Assembly (NCBI GenBank): GCA_014360645.1
Contig: JACIXD010000009.1
Span: forward strand, 94,478-158,477
DNA: 64,000 bases
Direction: 5' to 3'
Source of the DNA: Actinomycetota bacterium
GTDB lineage: Bacteria > Actinomycetota > Geothermincolia > Geothermincolales > RBG-13-55-18
In this document: positions 8,440 to 15,961 of the stretch, one piece after another
Layout of the letters: every line of letters starts with the position of its first letter
Numbering within the stretch: position 1 is the first letter of the stretch
The notes under the pieces: generated by a model
Told to the model about the DNA's origin: nothing
What the model saw: only the letters and a program-made list of their open reading frames with translations
Databases searched by the model: none
Position numbers and translations under genes: made by a program

Positions 8440-10782
8440 CTACCTGCCGGTGTAGGCCTCGGAGAAGAGCCATGCCGCGGCCGGCGAAACTACCCCGGGA
8501 GAGACATGCCCTCCGCGTATGGGCTCCCTTCTCTCCCCTTCCCTTCCCAGGTCGAAGTACATGGCCCTCTCGACGACCACGGGCAGGCTGGACATCATGT
8601 CCAGTGCCACCTGGGAGGGATTGCCGTCCGCGGCCAGCGCCGCATTCACGTCGACGGTCATCCTGGCGCGCGGGCCCACACGGTAGGTGGCGGAACGCGT
8701 GCCCTCCCCGGGTCCCAACAGGTACCTGGCCTCCACGGTGGCGGCCTCGGGGTTGGGGTTCAGGACCAGCACATATTCGTGGATGCCGGGGAAGGCCGAA
8801 CCCTCGGCGAACATCCACCTCCGCGACGGCTCCACCGTCCCCGTGGAGACATGCCCGTCGTCCCAGGCGCCGTTATAGCGGAAGTACACGGCCCTCTCGC
8901 AGGCGACGGGGCTGTCCGACCTCACGCTCACCGATACGTCCGAGGCCGACGCGAAGAGGTCGTTAACCCTCAGGGTGCGGCGTGCCCTGGGGGGCAAGGC
9001 AAGTTCCCTGGTGACCTCCTCCCCCCGCGGCGTGTGGCAGCAGACCCTCGCGGTGGCCGCCTCCGTTCCCGGGTTCGCCACCAGGATCCAGGTGTCAAAA
9101 TCGCCGGCAACCCTCCCTTCGGCGAAATACCATTCCCTGGAAAGAGCGCTCACCCCGGGCTTGCTGTGCCCCCCGTCGGCGACAAAGGCGCCTCCCGGCG
9201 AGCGGTAGAGGAAATACATGGAACGCTCCGCCACCACCGGCAGGTCCGTCTCCACCCTAGCCGCCACCTCGCCCTGGATATAGGCGTTCACATGGTAGGT
9301 GCGGCGCGCTCCGGCCGGTATCTCCAGGTCCACCGCCATCCCATCGCCTCCCTGCGGCAGCAGCTCCAGCCTCCCGCGCGCGGTCCCCTCCCCGAAGTTG
9401 GCGATGCAGATATATTCATGGAAGGGTTGGGAATCCGAGGCGTAGCCCTCGGCGAAATACCACATGCTCCTGGCCTGCGGTGAGCCGAAGGCGTCCGAGC
9501 CCCCGTCCATCCAACCATGGTAGCGGAAGTACATGGGCCTCTCCGCCAGCAGCGGCGTCCCGTCCACGGAGCGCACCTCCACCGCGAGGTTCTTGTTCCT
9601 CAGGTTCGGGTTGGCGTTGAGGTCCAGGGTGAGGCGGGAGGACGCCGCCACCTCGCGGTATATCTTCAGGTACTCGCCCGCCTCGTCGCGGAAGACCACC
9701 TCCGCCCAGGTGGAGGAGGAGCCCGGGTTGGCTATGCTCAGAAAGGGAAAGAAGTTGTACGAAGCGTCCCCGGCGGCGAAGACATCCCGCCTGTCGTGGG
9801 GGAAGCAGGGCTCTCCCAGGTCGGTGTTGTCGCCGTCGCCGTTCCTGTCCCCCGGCACCTTCCCGCACACCTCCGCTGCCGTGAGGCGCGGGTCGCCGGC
9901 CCACGCGGGCTGCCCCCAAACGGCGCCGTTGGTGTTTCCCGGCATACGGTTCTTGCGGTAGGTAACTCCCTCCACCCCCAGGCGATAATGGGAGCCCTGG
10001 AGCAGCTCGTATCCGCTCCCCTCCGCATAGGAGGCGGAGAGATCGGGAACGGTGAGCTCCCCGATGGGCCTGCCGTGGTCGCGGAAGAGCGACTCCAGGT
10101 AGGAGGGGGTCGACCCCACGTTGGCGCTGGCGGTATAGGAGCGCGCCCCCGGCCCCGGCTGCAGGAAGGTGTAGGAGTACTCGTTCACCCGCGCGAGGAC
10201 CTCCTCCCGTGACAGAAGCGCGGCCCCTCCGGCCATGTCCGCCGCCTCCGGGCCGGCGGCGAAGCAGGTGTGGCGCATGATCACCATGGCATCGGGCGCC
10301 AGCCTGATCTCGTCACGCCAGTGACTGCGGTGATCCCCGAACTCCCGCGCCTCGTCCGTTCCCTCCACGGTGTCGGTGCGGGACGCCCACGCCTTGTCCT
10401 GGGGAAGGCAGAATCCCCAGCGCTCGCGGTTCCCGTGTCCGTAATAGACCACCAGGTTGTATCGGCGGTCAGACACGAAGCGGTGCAGGCGGTAGTGGGG
10501 GCAGGGGGTGAGGGAGCCGTCTTCCTCGTAGGCGTCCAGGACGTAAACCTCGAAATCGTATTTCCTCAGCGCCTCCACCGTGGCCTGGAGGTCGGGAACA
10601 GAGGCCGCCCGCAGGCTCTCCCCGGGCGCGAAGGCCATCACCAGGAGGGCTTTGGGCGTGGGGACCGCGGCCGCATTGGAAGCCGCGGGCGAAAAGGGTA
10701 CCGCCGCCAGGAGAAGAACGAGGAGCGCGACCGGCATGGACGGGCCACGCAGCCCTCTCGACACCCCCGCAGGTCTCCTCAA
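8440..10782 (-). CDS. Secreted protein: caspase-like (clan CD, C25-like) domain plus WYFAEG modules
   Basis: About 780 residues with an N-terminal signal peptide (hydrophobic core VALLVLLLAAVPFSP). The first half has the layout of a clan CD cysteine peptidase: a strand ending in VVYYGHG (candidate catalytic His) and, about 60 residues on, MRHTCFAAG (candidate catalytic Cys). A dockerin-like Asp/Asn stretch GDRNGDGDNTD follows. The second half carries repeats of a surface module with signature MYFRY...WYFAEG...F..W..L.NP (WYFAEGYAS, WYFAEGRVA, WMFAEGSAF), ending abruptly at WLFSEAYTGR. A TTG opens the longest frame, but GTG at 10764, preceded by AGGAG, is an equally good start. The peptidase role is inferred from the dyad only. 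Confidence 0.7.
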   Translation of the reverse strand: MRRPAGVSRGLRGPSMPVALLVLLLAAVPFSPAASNAAAVPTPKALLVMAFAPGESLRAASVPDLQATVEALRKYDFEVYVLDAYEEDGSLTPCPHYRLHRFVSDRRYNLVVYYGHGNRERWGFCLPQDKAWASRTDTVEGTDEAREFGDHRSHWRDEIRLAPDAMVIMRHTCFAAGPEAADMAGGAALLSREEVLARVNEYSYTFLQPGPGARSYTASANVGSTPSYLESLFRDHGRPIGELTVPDLSASYAEGSGYELLQGSHYRLGVEGVTYRKNRMPGNTNGAVWGQPAWAGDPRLTAAEVCGKVPGDRNGDGDNTDLGEPCFPHDRRDVFAAGDASYNFFPFLSIANPGSSSTWAEVVFRDEAGEYLKIYREVAASSRLTLDLNANPNLRNKNLAVEVRSVDGTPLLAERPMYFRYHGWMDGGSDAFGSPQARSMWYFAEGYASDSQPFHEYICIANFGEGTARGRLELLPQGGDGMAVDLEIPAGARRTYHVNAYIQGEVAARVETDLPVVAERSMYFLYRSPGGAFVADGGHSKPGVSALSREWYFAEGRVAGDFDTWILVANPGTEAATARVCCHTPRGEEVTRELALPPRARRTLRVNDLFASASDVSVSVRSDSPVACERAVYFRYNGAWDDGHVSTGTVEPSRRWMFAEGSAFPGIHEYVLVLNPNPEAATVEARYLLGPGEGTRSATYRVGPRARMTVDVNAALAADGNPSQVALDMMSSLPVVVERAMYFDLGREGERREPIRGGHVSPGVVSPAAAWLFSEAYTGR

Positions 10783-11334
10783 TTCATCGGTCTCCTTTCC
10801 GGTCTCCCTGCACGCGGTCCGCGGACGGGGCCCAAAGGCCTTTCCGCAGCATCCCGACCTCGCCCGGGGACCGCGCTTCCGCCGCGCTCAGCATATCGGA
10901 CGAAGAGGTCGGCCGTCCTTTTTACATGTCTGCTCCCGCGGATCACCGGCGATCGCGGCTCTGCCCCCGCCCCATGCACGACCGGTTCTGCCGCCGCCTA
11001 CCGTAGATGCCGCCGCTCCCCCACCTGGGGCGAGGGGGATGACCTAGAGGCCACGGCCGTATCGCGGCCATGATATATCAACGGGACTCCCCGTGTACAT
11101 GGCCATGACCGGGAACGGCGCCGCCCGCGTCTTTAGCCCTCGAACACGGCCTTCCCGCATGCGCTGCCTCTTCCGCGGTCCCCGGATAATCGGGAGCCGC
11201 GCGCGGACCCGCTGCATCCGGCGCCGCCGGCGATGTGAAATCTCTGTTACAATCGCGAGATCGGGCTTATCTGCCCAGCCCTCCCTGCCGATACAGATAA
11301 ATGCTTCATGTATAGATATTGCAAGGGGGAGAGG
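10783..11334. other. Non-coding gap, possible promoter near the right end
   Basis: About 550 bp without a convincing gene on either strand. Sequence around 11236-11320 is AT-richer than its surroundings (TGTTACAATC, ATAGATATTGC) and may hold a promoter for the small frame at 11335, but no well-spaced -35/-10 pair is clear. Confidence 0.35.
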
Positions 11335-11544
11335 ATGCAAAAGAAGGACGCAAAAGGTTTCTTCATCGACTCCAGGCTCAGGGGATCAGGGCTTTTGAAG
11401 ACCCTCCTGCGAGGATTCCGCCACCGCCAGGAAGGGGAAGAGGAGCGAAAGACCCCCTATGAGTACGGACGTCCCGGCCCCCGGGAGACCGCCTCGAGGG
11501 GGCGCGACTCCGGAGAGGGCATGAAAAAAGCGGCCAGCCTCTGA
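11335..11544 (+). CDS. Small basic hypothetical protein
   Basis: 69 codons starting at an ATG preceded by GGGGGAGAGG. The product is highly charged and basic (starts MQKKDAKGFFIDSRL, with RHRQEGEEERK in the middle). I do not recognise it. A ribosome binding site and AT-rich upstream DNA favour a real gene; short length and unremarkable composition argue against. It could equally be chance. Confidence 0.3.
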   Translation: MQKKDAKGFFIDSRLRGSGLLKTLLRGFRHRQEGEEERKTPYEYGRPGPRETASRGRDSGEGMKKAASL

Positions 11545-11583
11545 ACGACGCGAGCATCCACGGGCGGATAGGGACAGCCCGGC

Positions 11584-12753
11584 TCAGAAAGCCGGAGTGA
11601 CGGAATAGAGGCAGAGGATGCCGTGTTGGCGGTTGACCTCGCTCCTGGTCTCCTCACCGTTGAGCACCCGCAGCAGCAGGGCCCGGGTCCCGGCGGCGAC
11701 CTCCTCCAGCGAGCTCCCCTCCAGGACCGCGCCGGCGTTCACGTCCATGTCGTCCTCCATGGCCCGGAAGAGACGGCTGTTGCTGGCCACCTTGATCACC
11801 GGCACGATGGGGAAGCCGAGGGGATTGCCGCGCCCGGTGGTGAAGAGCATGGCATGGCACCCGCAGGCCGCGAGCCCGGCCATGGACTCTACGTCGTAGC
11901 CCGGGCCGTCCATGATCACCAGCCCCTTCTCCCTCGGGATGTCGCCGTAATCCACCACCTCGTTCACGGTGGTGCCCCCTCCCTTGAGGATGCAACCCAG
12001 GGACTTCTCGCGGATGGAGCTCATACCGCCGTCCATGTTCCCGGGGGCTATGACCTGGGAGGCCAGCGGTCCCAGGATCTCGCGAGCCCTGCGCTCGGCT
12101 TCCGCGATCAGCGAGGTCACGCGCCCCGCGATCTCCCCGTTGCGGGAACGGCGCGCCAGGATATGGGCGGTGCCGATCATCTCCGTGGTCTCGGTGAGGA
12201 TGACCGTGCCCCCTTCGCCCACCAGCCAGTCCGCCACCAGACCCACGGCGGGGTTGGCGGTGACGCCGGAGAAGGCATCGGAGCCCCCGCATTCCAGCCC
12301 CAGCACCACGCGGTCAAGGGATGCCTCCTCCCTCTCCGCCCTCTCCGCCTCGCGGAGCAGGGCACGGGCTGCCTCCGCCCCGCGTGCCGCCGCTCTGCGG
12401 GACCCCCCGACATCCTGAATGTTCAGGAACTCCACGCGCCTGCCGGAATGGGAGATGCGCTCTGCCAGGTACTCGGCCTTGATCACCTCGCACCCCAGCC
12501 CTACCACCAAGGTCCCGAACACGTTGGGGTTGACCGCCAGGTTGACCAGGGTCCTGAAATGCCTGCCCAGGTCCTCGCCTCCCCTGCCGCAGCCATGCCC
12601 GTGAAAGAGCGGCGTCGCCCCGGGCACCTCGCGGGCTATGGCCTCCACCACCCCGTTGGCGCAGGCCACGGAGGGGATGACCGCCACGTGGTTCCTGGCA
12701 CCCACGCCGTCGTCCGGCCTGGCAAAACCCATGAAGCTCTCCTTCACGGCCAT
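11584..12753 (-). CDS. UxaA/GarD-family dehydratase, large (catalytic) subunit
   Basis: 389 residues, matching the C-terminal catalytic part of altronate/galactarate dehydratases and sulfolactate sulfo-lyase large subunits. Family landmarks include HGHGCGRGGEDLGRH, LECGGSDAFSG, ITLTETTEM-like LTETTEMIGTAH, and GPGYDVESMAGLAACGCHAM with clustered cysteines and histidines for metal or Fe-S binding. Starts at an ATG preceded by GGAGGTGGGCG. The small SAF-domain subunit is encoded immediately upstream on the same strand, so the enzyme is split into two polypeptides. Expected chemistry is beta-elimination from a sugar acid or sulfolactate-type substrate; which one cannot be told here. Confidence 0.85.
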   Translation of the reverse strand: MAVKESFMGFARPDDGVGARNHVAVIPSVACANGVVEAIAREVPGATPLFHGHGCGRGGEDLGRHFRTLVNLAVNPNVFGTLVVGLGCEVIKAEYLAERISHSGRRVEFLNIQDVGGSRRAAARGAEAARALLREAERAEREEASLDRVVLGLECGGSDAFSGVTANPAVGLVADWLVGEGGTVILTETTEMIGTAHILARRSRNGEIAGRVTSLIAEAERRAREILGPLASQVIAPGNMDGGMSSIREKSLGCILKGGGTTVNEVVDYGDIPREKGLVIMDGPGYDVESMAGLAACGCHAMLFTTGRGNPLGFPIVPVIKVASNSRLFRAMEDDMDVNAGAVLEGSSLEEVAAGTRALLLRVLNGEETRSEVNRQHGILCLYSVTPAF

Positions 12754-12799
12754 CGCCCACCTCCGTTCTCCGTCGCCGCGGGCACCCCTTGGGTTCCCC

Positions 12800-13063
12800 T
12801 CATTCGTCCACCGCCAGGTTATGGGTATGCACCCAGCCCCCTTTCTCTATCCCCCGACTGGCCCGGCCGATCACCTCACCGTACTTGACGATGTCCTCGC
12901 CGGGCGCCAGATCGCGCAGGGCTACCTTGTGACTGAAGGGGATGTCGTCGGCCGCCGCAAGTTCGCGCCCGTCCGCAAGGCGTACCGTCCCGCCCCGGGC
13001 GATATCCTCCAGAGCCACCGCCACGTTGTCCGCCGCGTTGATGACCAGGGCATTGGGCTTCAA
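12800..13063 (-). CDS. UxaA-family dehydratase small subunit (SAF domain)
   Basis: 87 residues forming a single SAF domain with the family signature GGWVHTHNL at the C-terminus and DNVAVALEDI near the start. The TTG start is supported by AAGGAGG six bases upstream. The gene precedes the large subunit by 46 bp on the same strand, so the two are probably one transcript. SAF domains of this family bind the acid substrate next to the catalytic subunit. Confidence 0.85.
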   Translation of the reverse strand: MKPNALVINAADNVAVALEDIARGGTVRLADGRELAAADDIPFSHKVALRDLAPGEDIVKYGEVIGRASRGIEKGGWVHTHNLAVDE

Positions 13064-13337
13064 GGCCGTCCTCCTTCCCGGACATGGACGCCGCTCCCCC
13101 GCTCGAAGACCCCACGGAGCTCACAGGCGGGCAGCGGCACTCCCGTCGTCTTCCCCGTCGAGCCCAATTTTTTCTTTCTCACGGGCACATGCGCGGCCGC
13201 CGAGCCTTTCCTCCAGGCAGGTCCGCCACGCCACGCCATCTCTTCCTCTCACGCCCATATCACCGCCTATTATAGACCGGGGTGGTGCCGCACGGATGGA
13301 GCCTCGGTCCTCATGCCTCTCCAGAACGGCACCGGGT
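13064..13337. other. Non-coding gap between UxaA operon and Hsp20 terminator
   Basis: About 270 bp upstream of the small UxaA subunit and downstream of the Hsp20 gene. A short AT-rich patch (CACCGCCTATTATAGACC near 13260) could supply a -10 element for the leftward UxaA operon, but no matching -35 stands out. No gene seen. Confidence 0.3.
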
Positions 13338-13370
13338 AAAAGTCCGGCGCGGACCCCAGGGGTCCGCGCC
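13338..13370 (-). terminator. Intrinsic terminator of the Hsp20 operon
   Basis: Near-perfect GC-rich hairpin with arms GGCGCGGACC / GGTCCGCGCC and a 5-base loop at 13346-13370, followed on the minus strand by GGA and a TTTT run. It lies 27 bp after the Hsp20 stop codon. The opposite strand also has a TTTT a few bases after the stem, so it may work both ways. Confidence 0.65.
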
Positions 13371-13396
13371 TCAGCCTTTTCCCCATATGGGTACGA

Positions 13397-13840
13397 TCAG
13401 GAGGAAGCTATGGGGATCTTCTTCCTTCCCTCGACGGACTTGCCCGCGCCTTTGATGCGGATCTCCAGGACGCCGTCCTTGAGGCTGGCCGAGATGTCCT
13501 CCTCCTTCACCTCGCCGGGAAGCGGCACGCTACGGGTGAAGGATCCGGCCACCCGCTCCCGGCGGTAATAGTTCTTGTCCTCGACCTTCTCCTCGCGCTC
13601 GTGTCGCCCGCTGATGGTCAGGGTGGAGTCATGCAGGTCGATGCTCACGTCGTCGGCCTTGAACTCCGGCAGCTCCATCTTGACCACCATGTCGTCCTTC
13701 TCGGAATAGACGTCCATGCTCGGCCAGTCATGAAAGGTGGGGAAGAGCGTGAAATCATCTATGTCGCTCCAGAACCACCCCCTCGGCGTCCAGTCCCGAA
13801 ACGCTACGGGGAAGAACGGTCTCCACCTGATGATAGACAT
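13397..13840 (-). CDS. Small heat shock protein, Hsp20/alpha-crystallin family
   Basis: 147 residues. An N-terminal aromatic-rich arm (RWRPFFPVAF, WFWSDIDDF) is followed by an alpha-crystallin domain from about residue 42 (DVYSEKDDMVVKMELP) to the conserved SLKDGVLEIRI, and a C-terminal KKIPIA tail of the I-x-I type that docks oligomers. Start at ATG 13840 is fixed by AGGAGG eight bases upstream; a GTG three codons earlier would overlap that site. It is the second gene of a leftward unit with a small zinc protein and faces the MerR/HspR-like repressor, which fits heat-shock control. Confidence 0.95.
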   Translation of the reverse strand: MSIIRWRPFFPVAFRDWTPRGWFWSDIDDFTLFPTFHDWPSMDVYSEKDDMVVKMELPEFKADDVSIDLHDSTLTISGRHEREEKVEDKNYYRRERVAGSFTRSVPLPGEVKEEDISASLKDGVLEIRIKGAGKSVEGRKKIPIASS

Positions 13841-13881
13841 CTCACCCACCTCCTTTCAGGTTTTTCGCGTCTTTCCGACGC

Positions 13882-14115
13882 TCAAACCGGGAGGGTGCTC
13901 AACGCGTATCCCCTATCACCGCCCCGAGGGCCATACTCGACTTCGAGTCCCCTTTCGGATGCCGTGAGCGCCCTGCCGGCCTCCGCGTCGGTACCCTCTT
14001 CCAGCCTCGCGTAATCGAACAGACAGACCTGACACATGTCGAATTCAATGGAACCGGCGCTCCCGCAGAAGATGCATCTCTCGCGTTCCGCCAAGGGCAC
14101 CACCTCCTCCAGCAT
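13882..14115 (-). CDS. Small zinc-ribbon-like protein upstream of Hsp20
   Basis: Up to 77 residues containing CIFCGSAG and, 10 residues later, CQVC, which together can bind one zinc. No further domain. ATG 14115 is used here; a TTG at 14094 has a better-spaced GGAGG in front of it and would remove the first seven residues. It is the first gene after a strong leftward promoter and is followed 41 bp later by the Hsp20 gene, so it probably belongs to the heat-shock regulon. Function unknown. Confidence 0.6.
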   Translation of the reverse strand: MLEEVVPLAERERCIFCGSAGSIEFDMCQVCLFDYARLEEGTDAEAGRALTASERGLEVEYGPRGGDRGYALSTLPV

Positions 14116-14142
14116 GTCCAAGTCCCACTAATCTCATTTCTT

Positions 14143-14171
14143 ATGTTAGATTTATTACTATCATATGTCAA
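14143..14171 (-). promoter_or_regulatory. Promoter of the zinc-protein/Hsp20 operon
   Basis: Minus-strand TTGACA (14166-14171), 17-bp spacer, TAACAT (14143-14148). The -35 is perfect. It stands back to back with the promoter of the MerR-like gene, the two -35 boxes being 15 bp apart, so one bound repressor could block both. Confidence 0.75.
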
Positions 14172-14186
14172 GTCTTCTAGTCATAA

Positions 14187-14215
14187 TTGACAGATTATTT
14201 CCAAGGGGATATAAA
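14187..14215 (+). promoter_or_regulatory. Promoter of the HspR-like gene; implies a leaderless mRNA
   Basis: TTGACA (14187-14192), 17-bp spacer, TATAAA (14210-14215). Transcription would begin about seven bases later, at the A of the ATG at 14222. There is no room for a ribosome binding site in the transcript. Confidence 0.75.
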
Positions 14216-14221
14216 TAAATC

Positions 14222-14557
14222 ATGGGTGATGAGGTAAAGATCCCCGGCCAAGGAGATTCGGAACCCCTCTACACCATAGGGGTGGTCTCCCGGCTGCTTT
14301 CCTGCGAGCAGAGCACGCTGCGGCGTTATGAGAGCGCCGGCCTGGTCACCCCCAGCCGGACGGAGGGGAATACCCGGCTGTATTCGAACGAGAACATCGA
14401 GACCTTGAGGACGGTACACCGTCTCATCGACGGCGAGAAGCTGAACGCCAGGGGCGCGCGCATGGTCATGAGCATGCAGCAGGAGATAGACGAGCTCAAG
14501 GCCAGGATCGCCGAGCTGGAGGCGCGCCTGCGCGAGCTCGAGGGCGAGTCATCGTAG
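14222..14557 (+). CDS. MerR-family regulator, HspR-like heat-shock repressor
   Basis: 111 residues. Winged-helix MerR head: YTIGVVSRLLSCEQSTLRRYE, GLVTPSRTEGNTRLYS and a second helix pair ending LNARGARMVMSM, then a coiled coil (EIDELKARIAELEARL). HspR proteins of actinobacteria have this layout and repress chaperone operons; the divergent Hsp20 operon supports that role here. No HAIR-type inverted repeat (CTTGAGT/ACTCAAG) is obvious, but the 15-bp interval between the divergent -35 boxes is the likely operator zone. Start at ATG 14222 coincides with the predicted transcription start. Confidence 0.85.
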   Translation: MGDEVKIPGQGDSEPLYTIGVVSRLLSCEQSTLRRYESAGLVTPSRTEGNTRLYSNENIETLRTVHRLIDGEKLNARGARMVMSMQQEIDELKARIAELEARLRELEGESS

Positions 14558-14951
14558 CGCGCAGCGAGGCCCTCCCGGGGTCAGGAGTGCACCAGCATCA
14601 GCTATCCTTAAAGCACCATGAAAGGAAGGTGCCCCGTTCCCCATCGCCCGCACCAGATAAGGGGGAACGTATCAGCTTCCTTTGCACAGACCCTAAAGGG
14701 AAGCGAGGATGAACCGCCGCCTTTCTCCGCGTTCACTATTACGCCCTTGCGGGCTTCGGGCTCGTCCCCGTCGCGGCGTGCTGCTCTGGAGCGCCCGTGT
14801 CCCGTCCCCATGCCGCCCTCAAGTACCTGGGATCCGCCCGGTCTTGAAGCCCTTCCCGGGCTGGGGCAGCAGATGCCGCGACCCGGAAGGCCGCCTGCCA
14901 CCGGCGCTCGCTACGGCACGCCCCGGCAAGCCGTTGGATTGTCCGTCCGAC
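14558..14951. other. Non-coding gap
   Basis: About 390 bp between convergent genes. I see no gene, RNA or clear terminator on either strand. Confidence 0.35.
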
Positions 14952-15074
14952 CTACTTCTTGCCGCTTTCCTCTTTTTTCTCGAAGGCGTTCTGCGCGTCG
15001 CAATTGGGGCATTTTTTCGGCTTGCAGCGCGAGTCCCTGACGTATCCGCATTTGTTGCACACCCATTCCGCCAT
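14952..15074 (-). CDS. RCKP-type rubredoxin-like protein
   Basis: 40 residues with CNKCGYVRDS and CPNC, i.e. two CxxC knuckles, and the intervening RCKPKKCPNC that defines the RCKP type of rubredoxin-like mini-proteins. It should bind one iron or zinc. ATG 15074 is fixed by AAGGAGGTGGAGC directly upstream. It ends in a charged tail (EKKEESGKK). Stand-alone gene; electron-transfer role inferred from the fold only. Confidence 0.85.
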   Translation of the reverse strand: MAEWVCNKCGYVRDSRCKPKKCPNCDAQNAFEKKEESGKK

Positions 15075-15378
15075 GCTCCACCTCCTTGAGTACGAGGAAT
15101 CCGCCTGTAACCTACCTCGCATGCCTTGTCTTCGACCGGATCCCAGGCCGGGGGAAACCCTGAGCGGCACCTTTCCCTCCGCTCCGAACCCGGTGCATCA
15201 CCTACGCGGGGACACTACCGCTCGACCCGCGCCCGCCCCTCGAGTCGTCCGGGTGACCGGTTAATATTCTGCCCGCACCGCGAGGAGACATAACCTGAAC
15301 CGGCGTTCAGGGCCGCACGGCCCTCGAGATCCTCCCCCTCGCGGCATGGCACGGCTCCCAGCCGCCGTCCCGGTGGCA
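15075..15378. other. Non-coding gap
   Basis: About 300 bp upstream of the rubredoxin-like gene and downstream of the PadR gene. It holds the ribosome binding site of the former near 15080 and a small AT-rich palindrome (TTAATATT near 15262). Nothing else seen. Confidence 0.3.
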
Positions 15379-15825
15379 TCAGCGCAGCTTTTCGTAGCGC
15401 TCCCTGAACCTGCCCAGGAGCTCGGACAGCTCATCGAGATTGGACATCCACATGTCCAGGACCTCCCTGCCCTCAGGCGTCAGGTTATAGACCTTGCGTG
15501 CCGGGCCGGAGCCGGAATCGTCGAGGGAGCTCTCGGCCAATCCCGACCTCTCCATCACCCGCAGAAGCCGGTAGAGCATGGAGGGATCCATCCCGCCCGG
15601 TCCGATGCCGAATTCCTTCAACCTGCCCATGAGCTCGTAACCGTGCATGGACTGCTCCGCCAGCAGCAAGAGCACCGCCGGTCTCAGGAACCGCCGTGTG
15701 GGGTCCCAGCTCAGACCCGGGACCTCCAGGGGCATGCCGCCATGGGCATGGCCTGGCCGCATCATCGCAAAACGGCGAGGGCCTCGCACGGGAATCCCTC
15801 CTTCCCAGTCGCGTTCCCTGAACAC
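15379..15825 (-). CDS. PadR-family transcriptional regulator
   Basis: 148 residues. The winged helix spans about residues 48-125: AVLLLLAEQSMHGYELM, MDPSMLYRLLRVMERSG and ARKVYNLTPEGREVL are the standard PadR helices and wing. A short C-terminal helix probably makes the dimer. The N-terminal 45 residues are Arg/Pro-rich and not conserved in the family. Start GTG 15825 is fixed by AGGAGG seven bases upstream. Its own promoter lies just upstream. The neighbour on the same strand is a deacetylase downstream; any regulatory target is unknown. Confidence 0.9.
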   Translation of the reverse strand: MFRERDWEGGIPVRGPRRFAMMRPGHAHGGMPLEVPGLSWDPTRRFLRPAVLLLLAEQSMHGYELMGRLKEFGIGPGGMDPSMLYRLLRVMERSGLAESSLDDSGSGPARKVYNLTPEGREVLDMWMSNLDELSELLGRFRERYEKLR

Positions 15826-15865
15826 CTTTCCACCTCCTCATGATATTGGCATCTGGTCTATAGTT

Positions 15866-15894
15866 ATATTAAGCATATATTGTATTTAAGTCAA
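15866..15894 (-). promoter_or_regulatory. Promoter of the PadR gene
   Basis: Minus-strand TTGACT (15889-15894), 17-bp spacer, TAATAT (15866-15871), in a marked AT-rich island in otherwise GC-rich DNA. About 40 bp upstream of the GTG start. Confidence 0.7.
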
Positions 15895-15961
15895 TAATGG
15901 TATTGGCTTCAGCCTTCGATGACACCCACAGCGTTTGTCCTTTGAGCGTGATCCCCCGGCC

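Noticed and set aside
14166..14192. Inverted repeat TGTCAA-N15-TTGACA as a specific operator
   Set aside because: It follows automatically from two facing TTGACA -35 boxes. An operator may be there, but the symmetry alone does not show it.
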